Assembly: GCA_031412355.1 (NCBI GenBank)
Contig: JANOCR010000204.1
Span: 1 to 14,716 of the forward strand
From: JAENVT01 sp031412355
Lineage (GTDB): Bacteria; Actinomycetota; Acidimicrobiia; Acidimicrobiales; Ilumatobacteraceae
Length of the DNA: 14,716 nt
Direction of reading: 5' to 3'
Below the pieces are notes generated by a model. It saw only the letters and a program-made list of their open reading frames with translations, had not been told where the DNA came from and made no database searches. Within the stretch, counting starts at the first letter, position 1; the number at the start of each line of letters is the position of its first letter. Below, one piece after another: positions 6,176-13,973 of the stretch. The position numbers and the translations under genes were made by a program.

Positions 6176-6775
6176 ATGACGTACGACGACAAGCACGACG
6201 AGTTCGAAGACGAGGAGGAATTCGACGATTCCGACGCCTTTGTGCGCAGCACGAACGGCTACGTCGGTGACGCCGAAACCCTGCTTCGTCGGGCCATCGA
6301 CATCATCGCGTCCGCTCCCACCATGCCGTTGTCGTCGTCGCCGCGCATCGACCGCGACGAGATCATCGAGCTTCTCGAAGAGTCCTTGAGCCGCCTGCCC
6401 GACGAGATGCGCCAGGCGCGGTGGATGATCAAAGAGCGCCAGGAGTTCGTGTCGAAGACACGTCGCGAGGCCGACGAATTGCTCGAGGCAGCGCGTGTGC
6501 AGGCCGAGCGGATGGTGCAGCGCACCGAAGTCGTGCGCGCCGCCGAGCAACGTGCCCGCCAGATAAGCGAAGCTGCAGACGCCGATTCGCGGCGGTTGCG
6601 GCACGAGACCGAAGACTTCCTCGACCAGCGCCTTGGCAGCTTCGAGATACTCCTCGACAAGCTCCAAAAGACCGTCCACGCAGGGCGATCACGGCTGTCG
6701 ATCGGTGCCCACCGAGGCGACGAAGTCGTCGAAGAAGACGATCCCACGAAGGGTTTCTTCGACCAGGATCGGTGA
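6176..6775 (+). CDS. sepIVA: DivIVA/SepIVA-like coiled-coil septal growth protein
   Basis: The 199-residue protein has a very acidic N-terminus (about 3-20), a short helical segment, and a long charged coiled coil (about 60-145) rich in Arg, Glu and Ala, then the tail FEILLDKLQKTVHAGRSRL (about 156-174). The segments RDEIIELLEESLSRLP, QRTEVVRAAEQRARQI and the L-x-K-T-x-x-x-G-R-S-x-L tail match what I recall of mycobacterial SepIVA (Rv2927c/MSMEG_2416), a DivIVA-domain protein needed for septation and polar growth. SepIVA also sits next to a DUF177 gene. This copy is shorter than the roughly 245 residues in mycobacteria, with fewer coiled-coil repeats. The ATG at 6176 is chosen over TTG 6152, which would overlap the coaD stop. 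It probably scaffolds cell-wall growth at the inner face of the membrane. A generic F0F1-b-like coiled-coil label is the alternative. Confidence 0.7.
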   Translation: MTYDDKHDEFEDEEEFDDSDAFVRSTNGYVGDAETLLRRAIDIIASAPTMPLSSSPRIDRDEIIELLEESLSRLPDEMRQARWMIKERQEFVSKTRREADELLEAARVQAERMVQRTEVVRAAEQRARQISEAADADSRRLRHETEDFLDQRLGSFEILLDKLQKTVHAGRSRLSIGAHRGDEVVEEDDPTKGFFDQDR

Positions 6776-6789
6776 GTGGTGCTCGCCGT

Positions 6790-6795
6790 TAACCT
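6790..6795 (+). promoter_or_regulatory. -10 box of a leaderless promoter for the DUF177-rpmF-plsX segment
   Basis: TAACCT ends exactly 6 bases before ATG 6802, the spacing that puts the first transcribed base on the A of the start codon. There is no Shine-Dalgarno upstream of this ATG. No TTGAC-like -35 at 17 bases is visible. It is the best placed of several similar boxes in the window. Confidence 0.5.
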
Positions 6796-6801
6796 GGTCC
6801 C

Positions 6802-7317
6802 ATGTCGAATTCGTTGCTGATCAACGCCGCCGAACTGTTGCGCCGGCCAGGCTCGGAGCGACGCGTGGCCCTGGAACCAACCGTTGCCGAGCTGGGCATT
6901 GTTGACACCAAGTTCGACGTCACAGCCGCGGTCGCTGTTTCCCTGCGGCTGGAGTCGTTGACTGACGGCATCGTGGTCGACGGCGATCTGCGTGCGCCAT
7001 GGGCCGACTCGTGCCGGCGCTGTCTGGCACCCGCTAGTGGAGAGGTCCATTGCGTTGTTCACGAGCTGTACCAGCACGTTGTCACCGATCCCGATGCGTT
7101 CGAGATCGTCGGCGACCAGATCGACCTCGCCAGGATGATCCGCGAAAACGTCCTACTCGATGCTCCGATCGCGCCGTTGTGCCGCCCGGATTGCGCCGGG
7201 CTGTGCGCAACATGCGGGATCGACCTCAACACCTCCAGTTGCGACTGCGTCAGTGCCATTGGTGATCCTCGATGGGATGCATTGAGCCAGCTGAAGGCGA
7301 ATCTGCCGGAGGGGTAG
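6802..7317 (+). CDS. DUF177/YceD family zinc-binding protein
   Basis: The 171-residue protein belongs to the YceD (DUF177) family, which is nearly always encoded just before rpmF and has been linked to 23S rRNA accumulation and ribosome assembly. The central Cys pair is C71-x2-C74 (CRRCL). The C-terminal set is C127, C131, C135 and C138 in PLCRPDCAGLCATCGIDLN, then C147-x-C149, followed by the family end D-P-R-W-x-A-L (155-161). These cysteines suggest structural zinc. The ATG at 6802 is supported by the leaderless-type box 6 bases upstream. It is followed by rpmF after 59 bases, and preceded by the SepIVA-like gene after 26. The same SepIVA-DUF177 pairing occurs in mycobacteria. Confidence 0.85.
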   Translation: MSNSLLINAAELLRRPGSERRVALEPTVAELGIVDTKFDVTAAVAVSLRLESLTDGIVVDGDLRAPWADSCRRCLAPASGEVHCVVHELYQHVVTDPDAFEIVGDQIDLARMIRENVLLDAPIAPLCRPDCAGLCATCGIDLNTSSCDCVSAIGDPRWDALSQLKANLPEG

Positions 7318-7339
7318 CCGCTACGGGTATGACTCCCGC

Positions 7340-7345
7340 TAACCT
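7340..7345 (+). promoter_or_regulatory. -10 box upstream of rpmF
   Basis: A second exact TAACCT stands in the 59-base gap before rpmF, 31 bases ahead of its GTG. Initiation near 7352 would leave a leader of about 25 bases containing the Shine-Dalgarno AGGA (7365-7368). This promoter could drive L32 and plsX independently of DUF177. Confidence 0.4.
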
Positions 7346-7376
7346 CTCGTAGCTCGTTTCGTCAAGGAAGACTGCT

Positions 7377-7556
7377 GTGGCCGTTCCAAAGAAGAAGAAG
7401 TCGAAGATGAAGACGCGTAGCCATCGGGCCGGCGCATGGAAGCTGTCGGCTCCGTCGCGCAGCGTGTGCCCTCGATGCGCCGCCGCCAAGCTGCCACACA
7501 CTGTGTGCCCGGCATGCGGCTGGTACAAGGACCGCGTCGCCATCGACGTCGGCTGA
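7377..7556 (+). CDS. rpmF: 50S ribosomal protein L32
   Basis: A 59-residue frame opens at GTG 7377 and ends at TGA 7554-7556. The start MAVPKKKKSKMKTRSHRAGAW is the canonical L32 N-terminus (first 20 residues quoted in part). It carries the zinc-ribbon form with C31-x2-C34 (CPRC) and C44-x2-C47 (CPAC), followed by GWYKDR. L32 sits in the large subunit near the exit-tunnel side. The Shine-Dalgarno AGGA is at 7365-7368, 8 bases before the GTG. The cysteine-containing form generally means zinc dependence; a Cys-free paralogue, if present elsewhere in the genome, would be expected under zinc limitation. It lies 14 bases before plsX, the usual neighbour. Confidence 0.95.
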   Translation: MAVPKKKKSKMKTRSHRAGAWKLSAPSRSVCPRCAAAKLPHTVCPACGWYKDRVAIDVG

Positions 7557-7570
7557 TCAACACACCTTTG

Positions 7571-8542
7571 ATGTTGCCGATCGCTGTCGATGCGATGGGC
7601 GGTGATCGGGCGCCCAGTGAGATTCTCGCCGGCGCTCACGCTGCAGCGGCCCTGGGTATACCTGTCGTTCTGGTTGGCCCTGACAACCTGGAGGGTCGCG
7701 GCGATCTCGACCTGATCGTGGCCTCCGAAGTCATCACCATGGACGACGATCCCGCGCAGGGCGTGCGTCGCAAGAAGGACTCGACGCTGGTGCGCGCTGC
7801 CGAGGCGGTGCGCGACGGCAAGGCGTCGGCCATGGTCTCGGCCGGCAACACCGGAGCCACGATGGCCGCTGCGCTGTTACGGATGGGGCGGATCAAGGGC
7901 GTCAACAGGCCAGCGATCGCCACGCCGATTCCGGTGCCGGGTCACGGTCCCAACATCTTGCTCGATGCCGGTGCCAACGCGGAGGTGCAAGCCGAGTGGT
8001 TGGTGCAGTTCGGTCAGATGGGCTCGGTGTATGCCCGACACCGCTTCGGCATCGACAGTCCGTCGGTCGGCCTGTTGTCGATCGGCGAGGAGCCGGGCAA
8101 GGGCGACACCCTGCGCAAGGAAGCGTACGAACTGCTGTCACGCGCCCCCGGGATCCATTTCATCGGCAACGTCGAGGGTCGCGACGTGATGAAGAAGACC
8201 GCCGACGTGATCGTGACCGATGGCTTCACCGGCAACGTGGTGCTGAAGGCGCTCGAGGGCGGCTTGCGGGTCATCCTCACGGCTCTTCTCGAAGCGTTCG
8301 GCGCCGAGGAGCACTACAAGCCGCACGCCGACGCGCTGTTACCCGCACTGCTGCCGTTGTACGCCCAGGTCAGTCCCGACACGTATGGCGGCGCGATGTT
8401 GCTGGGTGTCGAGGGCGTGTGCATAATCAGCCATGGTTCATCCAACTCGCAGGCCATGCTCAACGCCATCAAGCTCGGCCACGAAATGGTTGAGCACCGG
8501 CTGGTCGAAGAGATCCGGGCCGCAGTTGCACTGCACGACTGA
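7571..8542 (+). CDS. plsX: Phosphate acyltransferase PlsX
   Basis: The 323-residue enzyme makes acyl-phosphate from acyl-ACP and phosphate, the entry to phosphatidic acid synthesis through PlsY. Family marks are the N-terminal AVDAMGGDRAPSEI, VSAGNTGATMAAALLRMGR (about 88-106), the D-A-G-A-N motif, GLLSIGEEPGKG, GNVEGRD, VTDGFTGNVVLKALEG, and the C-terminal GGAMLLGVEGVCIISHGSS. The length is just under the normal 330-350. ATG 7571 starts two residues before the conserved block and has no strong Shine-Dalgarno; with 14 bases from the rpmF stop, reinitiation is plausible. PlsX is a peripheral membrane protein. The acyl carrier protein gene follows, without the fabD and fabG that stand between them in many other bacteria. 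Confidence 0.95.
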   Translation: MLPIAVDAMGGDRAPSEILAGAHAAAALGIPVVLVGPDNLEGRGDLDLIVASEVITMDDDPAQGVRRKKDSTLVRAAEAVRDGKASAMVSAGNTGATMAAALLRMGRIKGVNRPAIATPIPVPGHGPNILLDAGANAEVQAEWLVQFGQMGSVYARHRFGIDSPSVGLLSIGEEPGKGDTLRKEAYELLSRAPGIHFIGNVEGRDVMKKTADVIVTDGFTGNVVLKALEGGLRVILTALLEAFGAEEHYKPHADALLPALLPLYAQVSPDTYGGAMLLGVEGVCIISHGSSNSQAMLNAIKLGHEMVEHRLVEEIRAAVALHD

Positions 8543-8576
8543 CGCTATTTGACCGGTGTCACCGCCACCGAGGAGC

Positions 8577-8582
8577 TAGGCT
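8577..8582 (+). promoter_or_regulatory. -10 box upstream of acpP
   Basis: TAGGCT lies 35 bases before the acpP GTG in the 75-base plsX-acpP gap. A TTGACC stands at 8549-8554, but its 22-base spacing is longer than the ideal 17, so only the -10 is proposed. Initiation near 8589 would leave a leader that includes GAGGAG at 8603-8608. Confidence 0.35.
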
Positions 8583-8617
8583 CCCGCGCTGCTAACAACA
8601 CCGAGGAGTGTTCACCC

Positions 8618-8914
8618 GTGCCTGCCGAGACCGACGTCGAACAGGGTCCGCTCGACCGCAACGAAGTCTTCGAGATCGTTCGCGCCAATCTGGCCGACAT
8701 CCTCGAAATCGAGCCGTCGGCCATCTCCGAGGGTCAGTCGTTCGTCGACGATCTCGATGCTGATTCGCTCGCCCTCATCGAGCTGGTCGAGGCTTTGGAA
8801 GAGGATCTCAGCGAACGCTCCGTCGGCTTCCGCATCGAAGACGAGGATCTGATCGATCTGAAGACCGTGCGCGACGCAGTCGACTACGTCTACGCCCGCG
8901 TTCGGGAAGCGTGA
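8618..8914 (+). CDS. acpP: Acyl carrier protein
   Basis: The 98-residue acidic protein carries growing acyl chains on a phosphopantetheine arm attached to S50 in the D-L-D-A-D-S-L motif. Helix I (about 15-31), the S50 site, helix II (LALIELVEALEED) and the final TVRDAVDYV helix are all recognisable. It is longer than the typical 75-80 residues. It has an acidic N-terminal extension of about ten residues and an insertion of about five residues (within SERSVGFRIED, 66-76) between helix II and helix III. GTG 8618 has the Shine-Dalgarno GAGGAG (8603-8608) 9 bases upstream; an earlier in-frame ATG (8549) lies before the putative promoter and is rejected. The 3' end overlaps rnc by GTGA. Its position after plsX supports a role in primary fatty-acid synthesis rather than in a polyketide cluster. 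Confidence 0.9.
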   Translation: MPAETDVEQGPLDRNEVFEIVRANLADILEIEPSAISEGQSFVDDLDADSLALIELVEALEEDLSERSVGFRIEDEDLIDLKTVRDAVDYVYARVREA

Positions 8915-9615
8915 GATCAACCAACGTTTCGATGGGCCTCGACACGCTGAGCCGTCAGCTCGGTTACGACTTCGCCGATATGACCTTGCTTCGCCGGGCG
9001 CTGGCTCACCGCTCGTGGTGCGCCGAGGTGGGTGGTCTGCCCTCGAACGAGCGGCTGGAGTTTCTCGGCGATGCGGTGCTCGGCTGGGTCATCGCCGAGA
9101 TTGCGTATCGACGCCACGGGGATCTGCCAGAGGGCAAGCTCACCGATCTTCGCAAAAGTGTGGTCAACGCCACCGCGTTGGCCGAAGTCGCCGAGACCAT
9201 CGGCCTCGGCGAGTGGTTGCTCCTCGGCAAGGGTGAGGACGCCGCCGGCGGGCGACAGAAGCCGTCGATCCTCTCCGATGCCCTCGAGGCAGTACTCGGG
9301 GCCGTGTACCTCGACGGCGGGGTCGAAGCGGCCAAAGCCCTGGTGTCGCGGTTGTTCAGCGAGCGGCTCGAGACGGCGGCCGGGCAACTCGACAGGCTCG
9401 ACCACAAGACCGTGCTGCAAGAGCTCACCGCTCGACTGTACGACACTGCACCGGTGTATCTGCTGACTGAGTCCGGTCCCGACCATTCCAAGACGTTCAA
9501 AGCAACGGTGCTCGTGGATGGCGTCGCCCTGGGGGCAGGCGAGGGCAAGTCGAAGAAGCTGGCCGAGCAACAGGCCGCCTCTGAGGCATTCGACGCGATC
9601 TCCGCAGTGAACTAG
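8911..9615 (+). CDS. rnc: Ribonuclease III
   Basis: The 234-residue enzyme cleaves double-stranded RNA in rRNA precursors and some mRNAs. The signature NERLEFLGDAVLG (46-58) contains E50 and D54, and the second acidic pair D123 and E126 lies in DALEAVLGAVYLDGG. Together they form the two-metal site. A double-stranded RNA-binding domain follows (about 162-232), ending with GKSKKLAEQQAASEAF. The GTG start at 8911 overlaps the acpP stop (GTGA); ATG 8932 is a possible alternative that would trim seven residues. The mutM start is 2 bases after the stop, so acpP, rnc and mutM are probably cotranslated. Confidence 0.95.
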   Translation: MRSTNVSMGLDTLSRQLGYDFADMTLLRRALAHRSWCAEVGGLPSNERLEFLGDAVLGWVIAEIAYRRHGDLPEGKLTDLRKSVVNATALAEVAETIGLGEWLLLGKGEDAAGGRQKPSILSDALEAVLGAVYLDGGVEAAKALVSRLFSERLETAAGQLDRLDHKTVLQELTARLYDTAPVYLLTESGPDHSKTFKATVLVDGVALGAGEGKSKKLAEQQAASEAFDAISAVN

Positions 9616-9617
9616 CT

Positions 9618-10460
9618 GTGCCCGAGCTGCCCGAGGTGGAAACCGTTCGGCGAGGGATGGTGTCGTTCGTCGTCGGCCGTCGCATTGACCGAGTCGAAGT
9701 CGGGCGCGAGCGAACGGTGCGGCGCACATCGCGCCAGGCGCTGATCGACGGGCTCACGGGAGCAACGATCACCTCGATCGGCCGCCGCGGCAAGTACATC
9801 GTGTGCACGCTCGACACCGGCGACGCGCTGATGATCCACTTGCGAATGAGTGGCCGGGTGCTGGTCAGCGAAGTCGGTTCGACCCGGCCGGACCACACCC
9901 ACGTCGTCTTGCACCTGGCGGGCACGCCCACTCAAGAGTTGTGGTTCGTCGACCCGCGCACCTTCGGCGAGATGGTCGTGTTCGATCCCGATCATGCCGA
10001 GGCCGAGCTGCCCGAGCTGGCTCGATTGGGCATCGACCCGATCACGGACGGTCTGACGGTGGCTCAACTGCACGACCTGGTCCGCGGCCGGGCGCGGCAA
10101 CTGAAGCCCCTGCTGCTCGACCAGCACGTGATCGCCGGCATTGGCAACATCTATTGCGACGAGATCCTGCATCGGGCCGGGTTGCGTCCCGATCGGCTTG
10201 CCAACACCTTGAAGCCCGCGGGCGTCCGCCGGCTTCACGACGCGATCCACTCGATCCTGTCGACTGCGATCGAGGCCGGCGGCAGCACGCTGTCCGACAC
10301 GCAATACGTCGACGTGATGGGCGATGGCGGCAGCTTCCAACTCGATCATCGCGTGTACGACCGGGCCGGCCAGCGTTGCCTCACATGCGGCAAAGCCACG
10401 ATCCAGCGGACCGTTTCCGGTGGCAGATCCACCTGCTTCTGCCCCCGCTGCCAGCGCTAA
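9618..10460 (+). CDS. mutM: Formamidopyrimidine-DNA glycosylase MutM (Fpg)
   Basis: The 280-residue enzyme excises 8-oxoguanine and ring-opened purines and nicks the strand by beta/delta elimination. The N-terminus PELPEVETVRRG supplies the catalytic Pro (after Met removal) and Glu. K59 lies in GRRGKYI, the helix-two-turn-helix block reads QHVIAGIGNIYCDEILHRAGL (quoted in part, about 171-191), and the C-terminal zinc finger has C254-x2-C257 and C275-x2-C278 with R270 in GRST. The F-C-P-x-C-Q-R ending is diagnostic for Fpg. GTG 9618 follows the rnc stop by 2 bases. Nothing unusual is seen. Confidence 0.95.
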   Translation: MPELPEVETVRRGMVSFVVGRRIDRVEVGRERTVRRTSRQALIDGLTGATITSIGRRGKYIVCTLDTGDALMIHLRMSGRVLVSEVGSTRPDHTHVVLHLAGTPTQELWFVDPRTFGEMVVFDPDHAEAELPELARLGIDPITDGLTVAQLHDLVRGRARQLKPLLLDQHVIAGIGNIYCDEILHRAGLRPDRLANTLKPAGVRRLHDAIHSILSTAIEAGGSTLSDTQYVDVMGDGGSFQLDHRVYDRAGQRCLTCGKATIQRTVSGGRSTCFCPRCQR

Positions 10461-10483
10461 CCGGTTTCGCAGGTCGGTGCGGC

Positions 10484-10489
10484 TAGGGT
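10484..10489 (+). promoter_or_regulatory. -10 box upstream of smc
   Basis: TAGGGT stands in the 39-base gap before smc, 10 bases ahead of the GTG at 10500. The gap contains no Shine-Dalgarno, so a leaderless or nearly leaderless smc mRNA is plausible. No -35 was found. Confidence 0.35.
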
Positions 10490-10499
10490 CGCGGGCGCC

Positions 10500-13400
10500 G
10501 TGTTCTTGAAGTCGCTGACCCTCAAAGGATTCAAATCGTTCGCCGACGCGACCACCCTGCAGCTCGAGCCGGGGGTCACGGTCGTGGTGGGGCCCAACGG
10601 CTCGGGCAAGTCGAACGTCGTCGATGCGATCGCCTGGGTGCTGGGCGCGCAGGCACCCAGCGCGGTGCGTAGCCAGAAGATGGACGACGTGATCTTCGCA
10701 GGCACCGCGAAGCGTCCTGCGCTCGGTCGCGCCGAAGTGACACTGACCATCGACAACTCCGCCGGCCTGCTGCCAATCGAGTTCACCGAAGTCACCGTGG
10801 CGCGCATTCTGTTCCGCACCGGCGAGAGCGAATACTCGATCAACGGAGTCACGTGTCGGTTGCTCGACGTGCAGGAGCTGCTCAGCGACGCCGGCGTCGG
10901 CCGCCAGCAGCACGTGATCGTGAGCCAGGGTCAGATCGATTCGGTGTTGAACGCCCGACCCGAGGAGCGGCGGTCGATCATCGAAGAAGCTGCCGGCGTG
11001 CTGAAGTTCCGGCGTCGCAAGGAGCGCGCCGAGCGGCGCCTCGACGCCACCGAGGCCAGCCTGTTGCGCGTGCAGGATCTGCTTCGCGAAGTGCGTCGTC
11101 AGCTCCGGCCGCTCGAACGTCAAGCCGACGCAGCCCGGCGTCACGGCGACCTGGTCTCCGAGCTCAGCGCGCTGCAGATCTATCTCCGCGGGCGCGAGGT
11201 TGCTTCGCAACGAACCCGCCTTGCCGCATTGGCTACCGAGAAGGTCGCGCTGCATGCCACCGAGCAGGAGCTGCGCGCCGAACTTGCCGCGCTCGACGTC
11301 AGTGTCATGGCGGCCGAGGCCGAGCTGACTGCGCGGGGCGACCTCGACCTGTCCGATGAGATGGTGCGCGTCGAGCAGTTGCGCGAGCGTGCCAGGGGCA
11401 TCGCTGCGGTGCTGGTCGAGCGCCGGCGTTCCATGGAACGCGACCGGGGCCAGCTGATGGACTCGGGCGTTGTGGCCAGCCTGGAAGCCGACGCGAGCAG
11501 CCTGCGTGATGAATTGCAGCGAGTGGCCGAGGCGCTTCAAGAACTGGGTCCGGAAGCCGAGGTGTTGGCGGCCGAGGAAGAAGCGTTCGGCACCGAACGC
11601 GAGCAGGCGCTGCTCACGATCGACAACGTGGTCACGAGCAGTTCGGCCGCCAGCGCGGCCGCCGAGGTTCGCGGCGAGTTGCGCTCGTTGCGCGGCAACG
11701 CCGAGCTTGCCGAGGGCGAGCTGCAACGTTTGCGTTCCCGATCCGATTTGCTGCTCGAGCGGATCGTTCGGCTCGATGCCGACGCCGAGCGTCTGCGTGT
11801 GGAGTGCGAGCAGGCGCAAGGCGTCGAAGCCGCTCTGGTGGCTGATCTCGAGGCCGCCGAGGCGCGTCGGATCACGGCCGAGACGGCGTTCGAGTCCGCC
11901 ACCCACGCCCGTCAAGCAGCGGCCGACGATGCATCTCGTTGGGGTGCCCGTGCCGAGGCGTTGCACCTTGCGTTGGAGAGTGCTCGGGCCCGAGCCGGTG
12001 CCGAGCATCTTGCAGGTGTCGAGGATGTGCTTGGCACGTTGCTGGATCTCATCGACATCGACACCGGCTGGGAGCTGGCGGTCGAGGCAGCACTGGGCGA
12101 GGTGCTGGAGGCAGTGGTCGTCGCCTCGCCGACCGCTGGTCGACGAGCGCTCGATTCGATGCATGCGTCGAACGTGCACGGCGCGGTGATCGCCCTCGGT
12201 GCCGCTCCGCTGCCGCCTGTCGTTCAACCGGCGCACGGCGTTGCGGTTCGCCCGCACGTGCGCAGCCAGCAGGCAGGTGTCGCCGAGTTGTTGGATGCCA
12301 TCATCGGGTCTGCCGTACGTGTCTCGACGTGGGCCGACGCAATCGATCTGGCGATGTCCAATCCGCACGCCGTGGTGGTCACCGACGACGGCGATCGCTT
12401 TGGTCCAACCGGGTGGCGGGTCGGAGTCGCCAGTGGCGGGGCCACGGCGTCGGCGCTCGAAGAGGCGCAGGAGCGCCTGGGGATTGCGACCGCCGAGCTG
12501 GACAATCGCACCCGCGCCGAGCAGGCGAGCCGCATCGAGTTGCAGACGGCCCGGCAACGCGAGGCCGAGCTCAGCCACCAACTCGATACTCACGACGCCG
12601 GGTTCTCGGCTAGTTCCAGTGCTCTGGCGCGAACGCAGAGCGAGCGTCGCGACACGCAAACCGAACTGGACTCACTGGAGCATTCGTTGGGGGATGCGGC
12701 AGATCGGCTCAATCGTGAGCGCAGTCGGATCGCCGAGCTCGATGCGCTCGTCCCCGCGCTCGAGGCCGGCGAAGCAGCCGAAACCGCGGCGGCCAAGGCG
12801 CGCGGCGAAACACGCGCGGGGCTGGATTCACGCGCCTCCCAGCTGGCGAATCGCAGGCAAGATCTGGAGATCCGCAATGCTGGCCTGCACGAGCGCCAAC
12901 ACTTCCTCGAACGTCGCTTGCAGGAGACCGAGCGGCGGCTGGCGGCCGACGCCGTCGCACGCGCCCATGCCGGGCAGCGTCGTCTCGAGGTCGAGCAGGC
13001 GTTGGGTGCCGTCGAGAACCTCGCATCACTGGTTGATCGCCATCGTCATGTGATCGAGGCCCGTCACAACGAACTACTGGAGATTCGCCGTCAACAGAGT
13101 GCGGAGGTGCGCGGCATAGCCCATCGTCTCGACGAAGCGCGTACCCGACGCGGCGTCGCCGAAAAGAGCCTCGACGAGAACCGTGAGCGCTCGCGGCGGG
13201 TCGAGATCGACGAGGCAGAGGTACGCATGCGGTTGGAGGGTGTCGTCGAGGCCCTGCGTCGCGATCACGATCTCGAGCCCGAGGCCGCAGAGGCGGCCGC
13301 GATGCCCACGCTTCCCGAAGGCATCTCGGCGGCCGCACGAGTTCGCGATCTCGAACGCGAACTTCGGCTCATGGGCCCGATCAACCCGTTGGCACTCGAG

Positions 13401-13973
13401 GAGTTCAACGAATTGCAGGCGCGGCACACATTCCTCGAAGAACAACTCGAAGACGTTCGCAACACACGTCGCGATCTGATGCGGATCATCAAGGCCGTCG
13501 ATCTCGAGATCCAAACCGTCTTTGCGGCCGCGTTCGCCGACGTCAGCAACCACTTCACGCAACTCTTCGCGATGCTGTTCCCTGGCGGCGTCGGGACCCT
13601 GGTACTGACCGACCCCGATGACCTGTTGAACACCGGTATCGAAGTCGAGGCCAAGCCCAGTGGAAAGAACGTGAAGAAGCTGTCGCTCCTGTCGGGTGGC
13701 GAGCGCTCGTTGACTGCGCTGGCATACCTGTTCGCGGTGTTCCGCAGCCGGCCGTCGCCGTTCTACGTGATGGACGAGGTCGAGGCCGCGCTCGACGACG
13801 TCAACCTGCATCGGTTCCTCGGGCTGCTCCACGAGTTCCGCCAGGAGGCGCAACTACTGGTGGTCAGCCACCAGAAGCGAACCATGGAAGCGGGCGACAG
13901 CCTGCTGGGAATCACCATGCAGCCGGGTGGGTCCTCGAAGGTGGTCACCGAGCGGGTTTCCGCCGCAACCTGA
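10500..13973 (+). CDS. smc: Chromosome segregation protein SMC
   Basis: The 1157-residue protein is the ATPase of the bacterial condensin, which dimerises and with ScpA and ScpB extrudes and aligns chromosome arms. Domains in order are: the N-terminal head with Walker A GPNGSGKSN (31-39), a coiled coil from about 170 to 500, a hinge from about 504 to 645, a returning coiled coil from about 650 to 1000, and the C-terminal head with the ABC signature LSGGERS (1064-1070) and Walker B FYVMDEVEAALDD (1088-1100), which contains the catalytic Glu E1093. Both coils are rich in Glu, Arg and Ala, and the length is normal. GTG 10500 gives the usual M-F-L-K-S-L-T-L-K-G-F-K-S-F start. The gene is intact. 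It follows mutM after 39 bases, as in mycobacteria. The next gene is an ABC ATPase rather than the common ftsY. Confidence 0.97.
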   Translation: MFLKSLTLKGFKSFADATTLQLEPGVTVVVGPNGSGKSNVVDAIAWVLGAQAPSAVRSQKMDDVIFAGTAKRPALGRAEVTLTIDNSAGLLPIEFTEVTVARILFRTGESEYSINGVTCRLLDVQELLSDAGVGRQQHVIVSQGQIDSVLNARPEERRSIIEEAAGVLKFRRRKERAERRLDATEASLLRVQDLLREVRRQLRPLERQADAARRHGDLVSELSALQIYLRGREVASQRTRLAALATEKVALHATEQELRAELAALDVSVMAAEAELTARGDLDLSDEMVRVEQLRERARGIAAVLVERRRSMERDRGQLMDSGVVASLEADASSLRDELQRVAEALQELGPEAEVLAAEEEAFGTEREQALLTIDNVVTSSSAASAAAEVRGELRSLRGNAELAEGELQRLRSRSDLLLERIVRLDADAERLRVECEQAQGVEAALVADLEAAEARRITAETAFESATHARQAAADDASRWGARAEALHLALESARARAGAEHLAGVEDVLGTLLDLIDIDTGWELAVEAALGEVLEAVVVASPTAGRRALDSMHASNVHGAVIALGAAPLPPVVQPAHGVAVRPHVRSQQAGVAELLDAIIGSAVRVSTWADAIDLAMSNPHAVVVTDDGDRFGPTGWRVGVASGGATASALEEAQERLGIATAELDNRTRAEQASRIELQTARQREAELSHQLDTHDAGFSASSSALARTQSERRDTQTELDSLEHSLGDAADRLNRERSRIAELDALVPALEAGEAAETAAAKARGETRAGLDSRASQLANRRQDLEIRNAGLHERQHFLERRLQETERRLAADAVARAHAGQRRLEVEQALGAVENLASLVDRHRHVIEARHNELLEIRRQQSAEVRGIAHRLDEARTRRGVAEKSLDENRERSRRVEIDEAEVRMRLEGVVEALRRDHDLEPEAAEAAAMPTLPEGISAAARVRDLERELRLMGPINPLALEEFNELQARHTFLEEQLEDVRNTRRDLMRIIKAVDLEIQTVFAAAFADVSNHFTQLFAMLFPGGVGTLVLTDPDDLLNTGIEVEAKPSGKNVKKLSLLSGGERSLTALAYLFAVFRSRPSPFYVMDEVEAALDDVNLHRFLGLLHEFRQEAQLLVVSHQKRTMEAGDSLLGITMQPGGSSKVVTERVSAAT

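Noticed and set aside
7436..7570. Extended N-terminus of plsX starting inside rpmF
   Set aside because: The extension overlaps the rpmF coding sequence out of frame and is Arg-rich and unlike PlsX. The conserved block begins right after ATG 7571.
8549..8617. Extended N-terminus of AcpP from ATG 8549
   Set aside because: It lies upstream of the putative -10 at 8577 and has no Shine-Dalgarno. GTG 8618 has GAGGAG at correct spacing and gives a more normal length.
9612..12659. A 1015-codon open frame on the - strand opposite mutM and smc
   Set aside because: It is an antisense shadow of smc, produced by GC-rich third positions. It has no domain and no Shine-Dalgarno, and the + strand genes beneath it have complete, diagnostic motifs.
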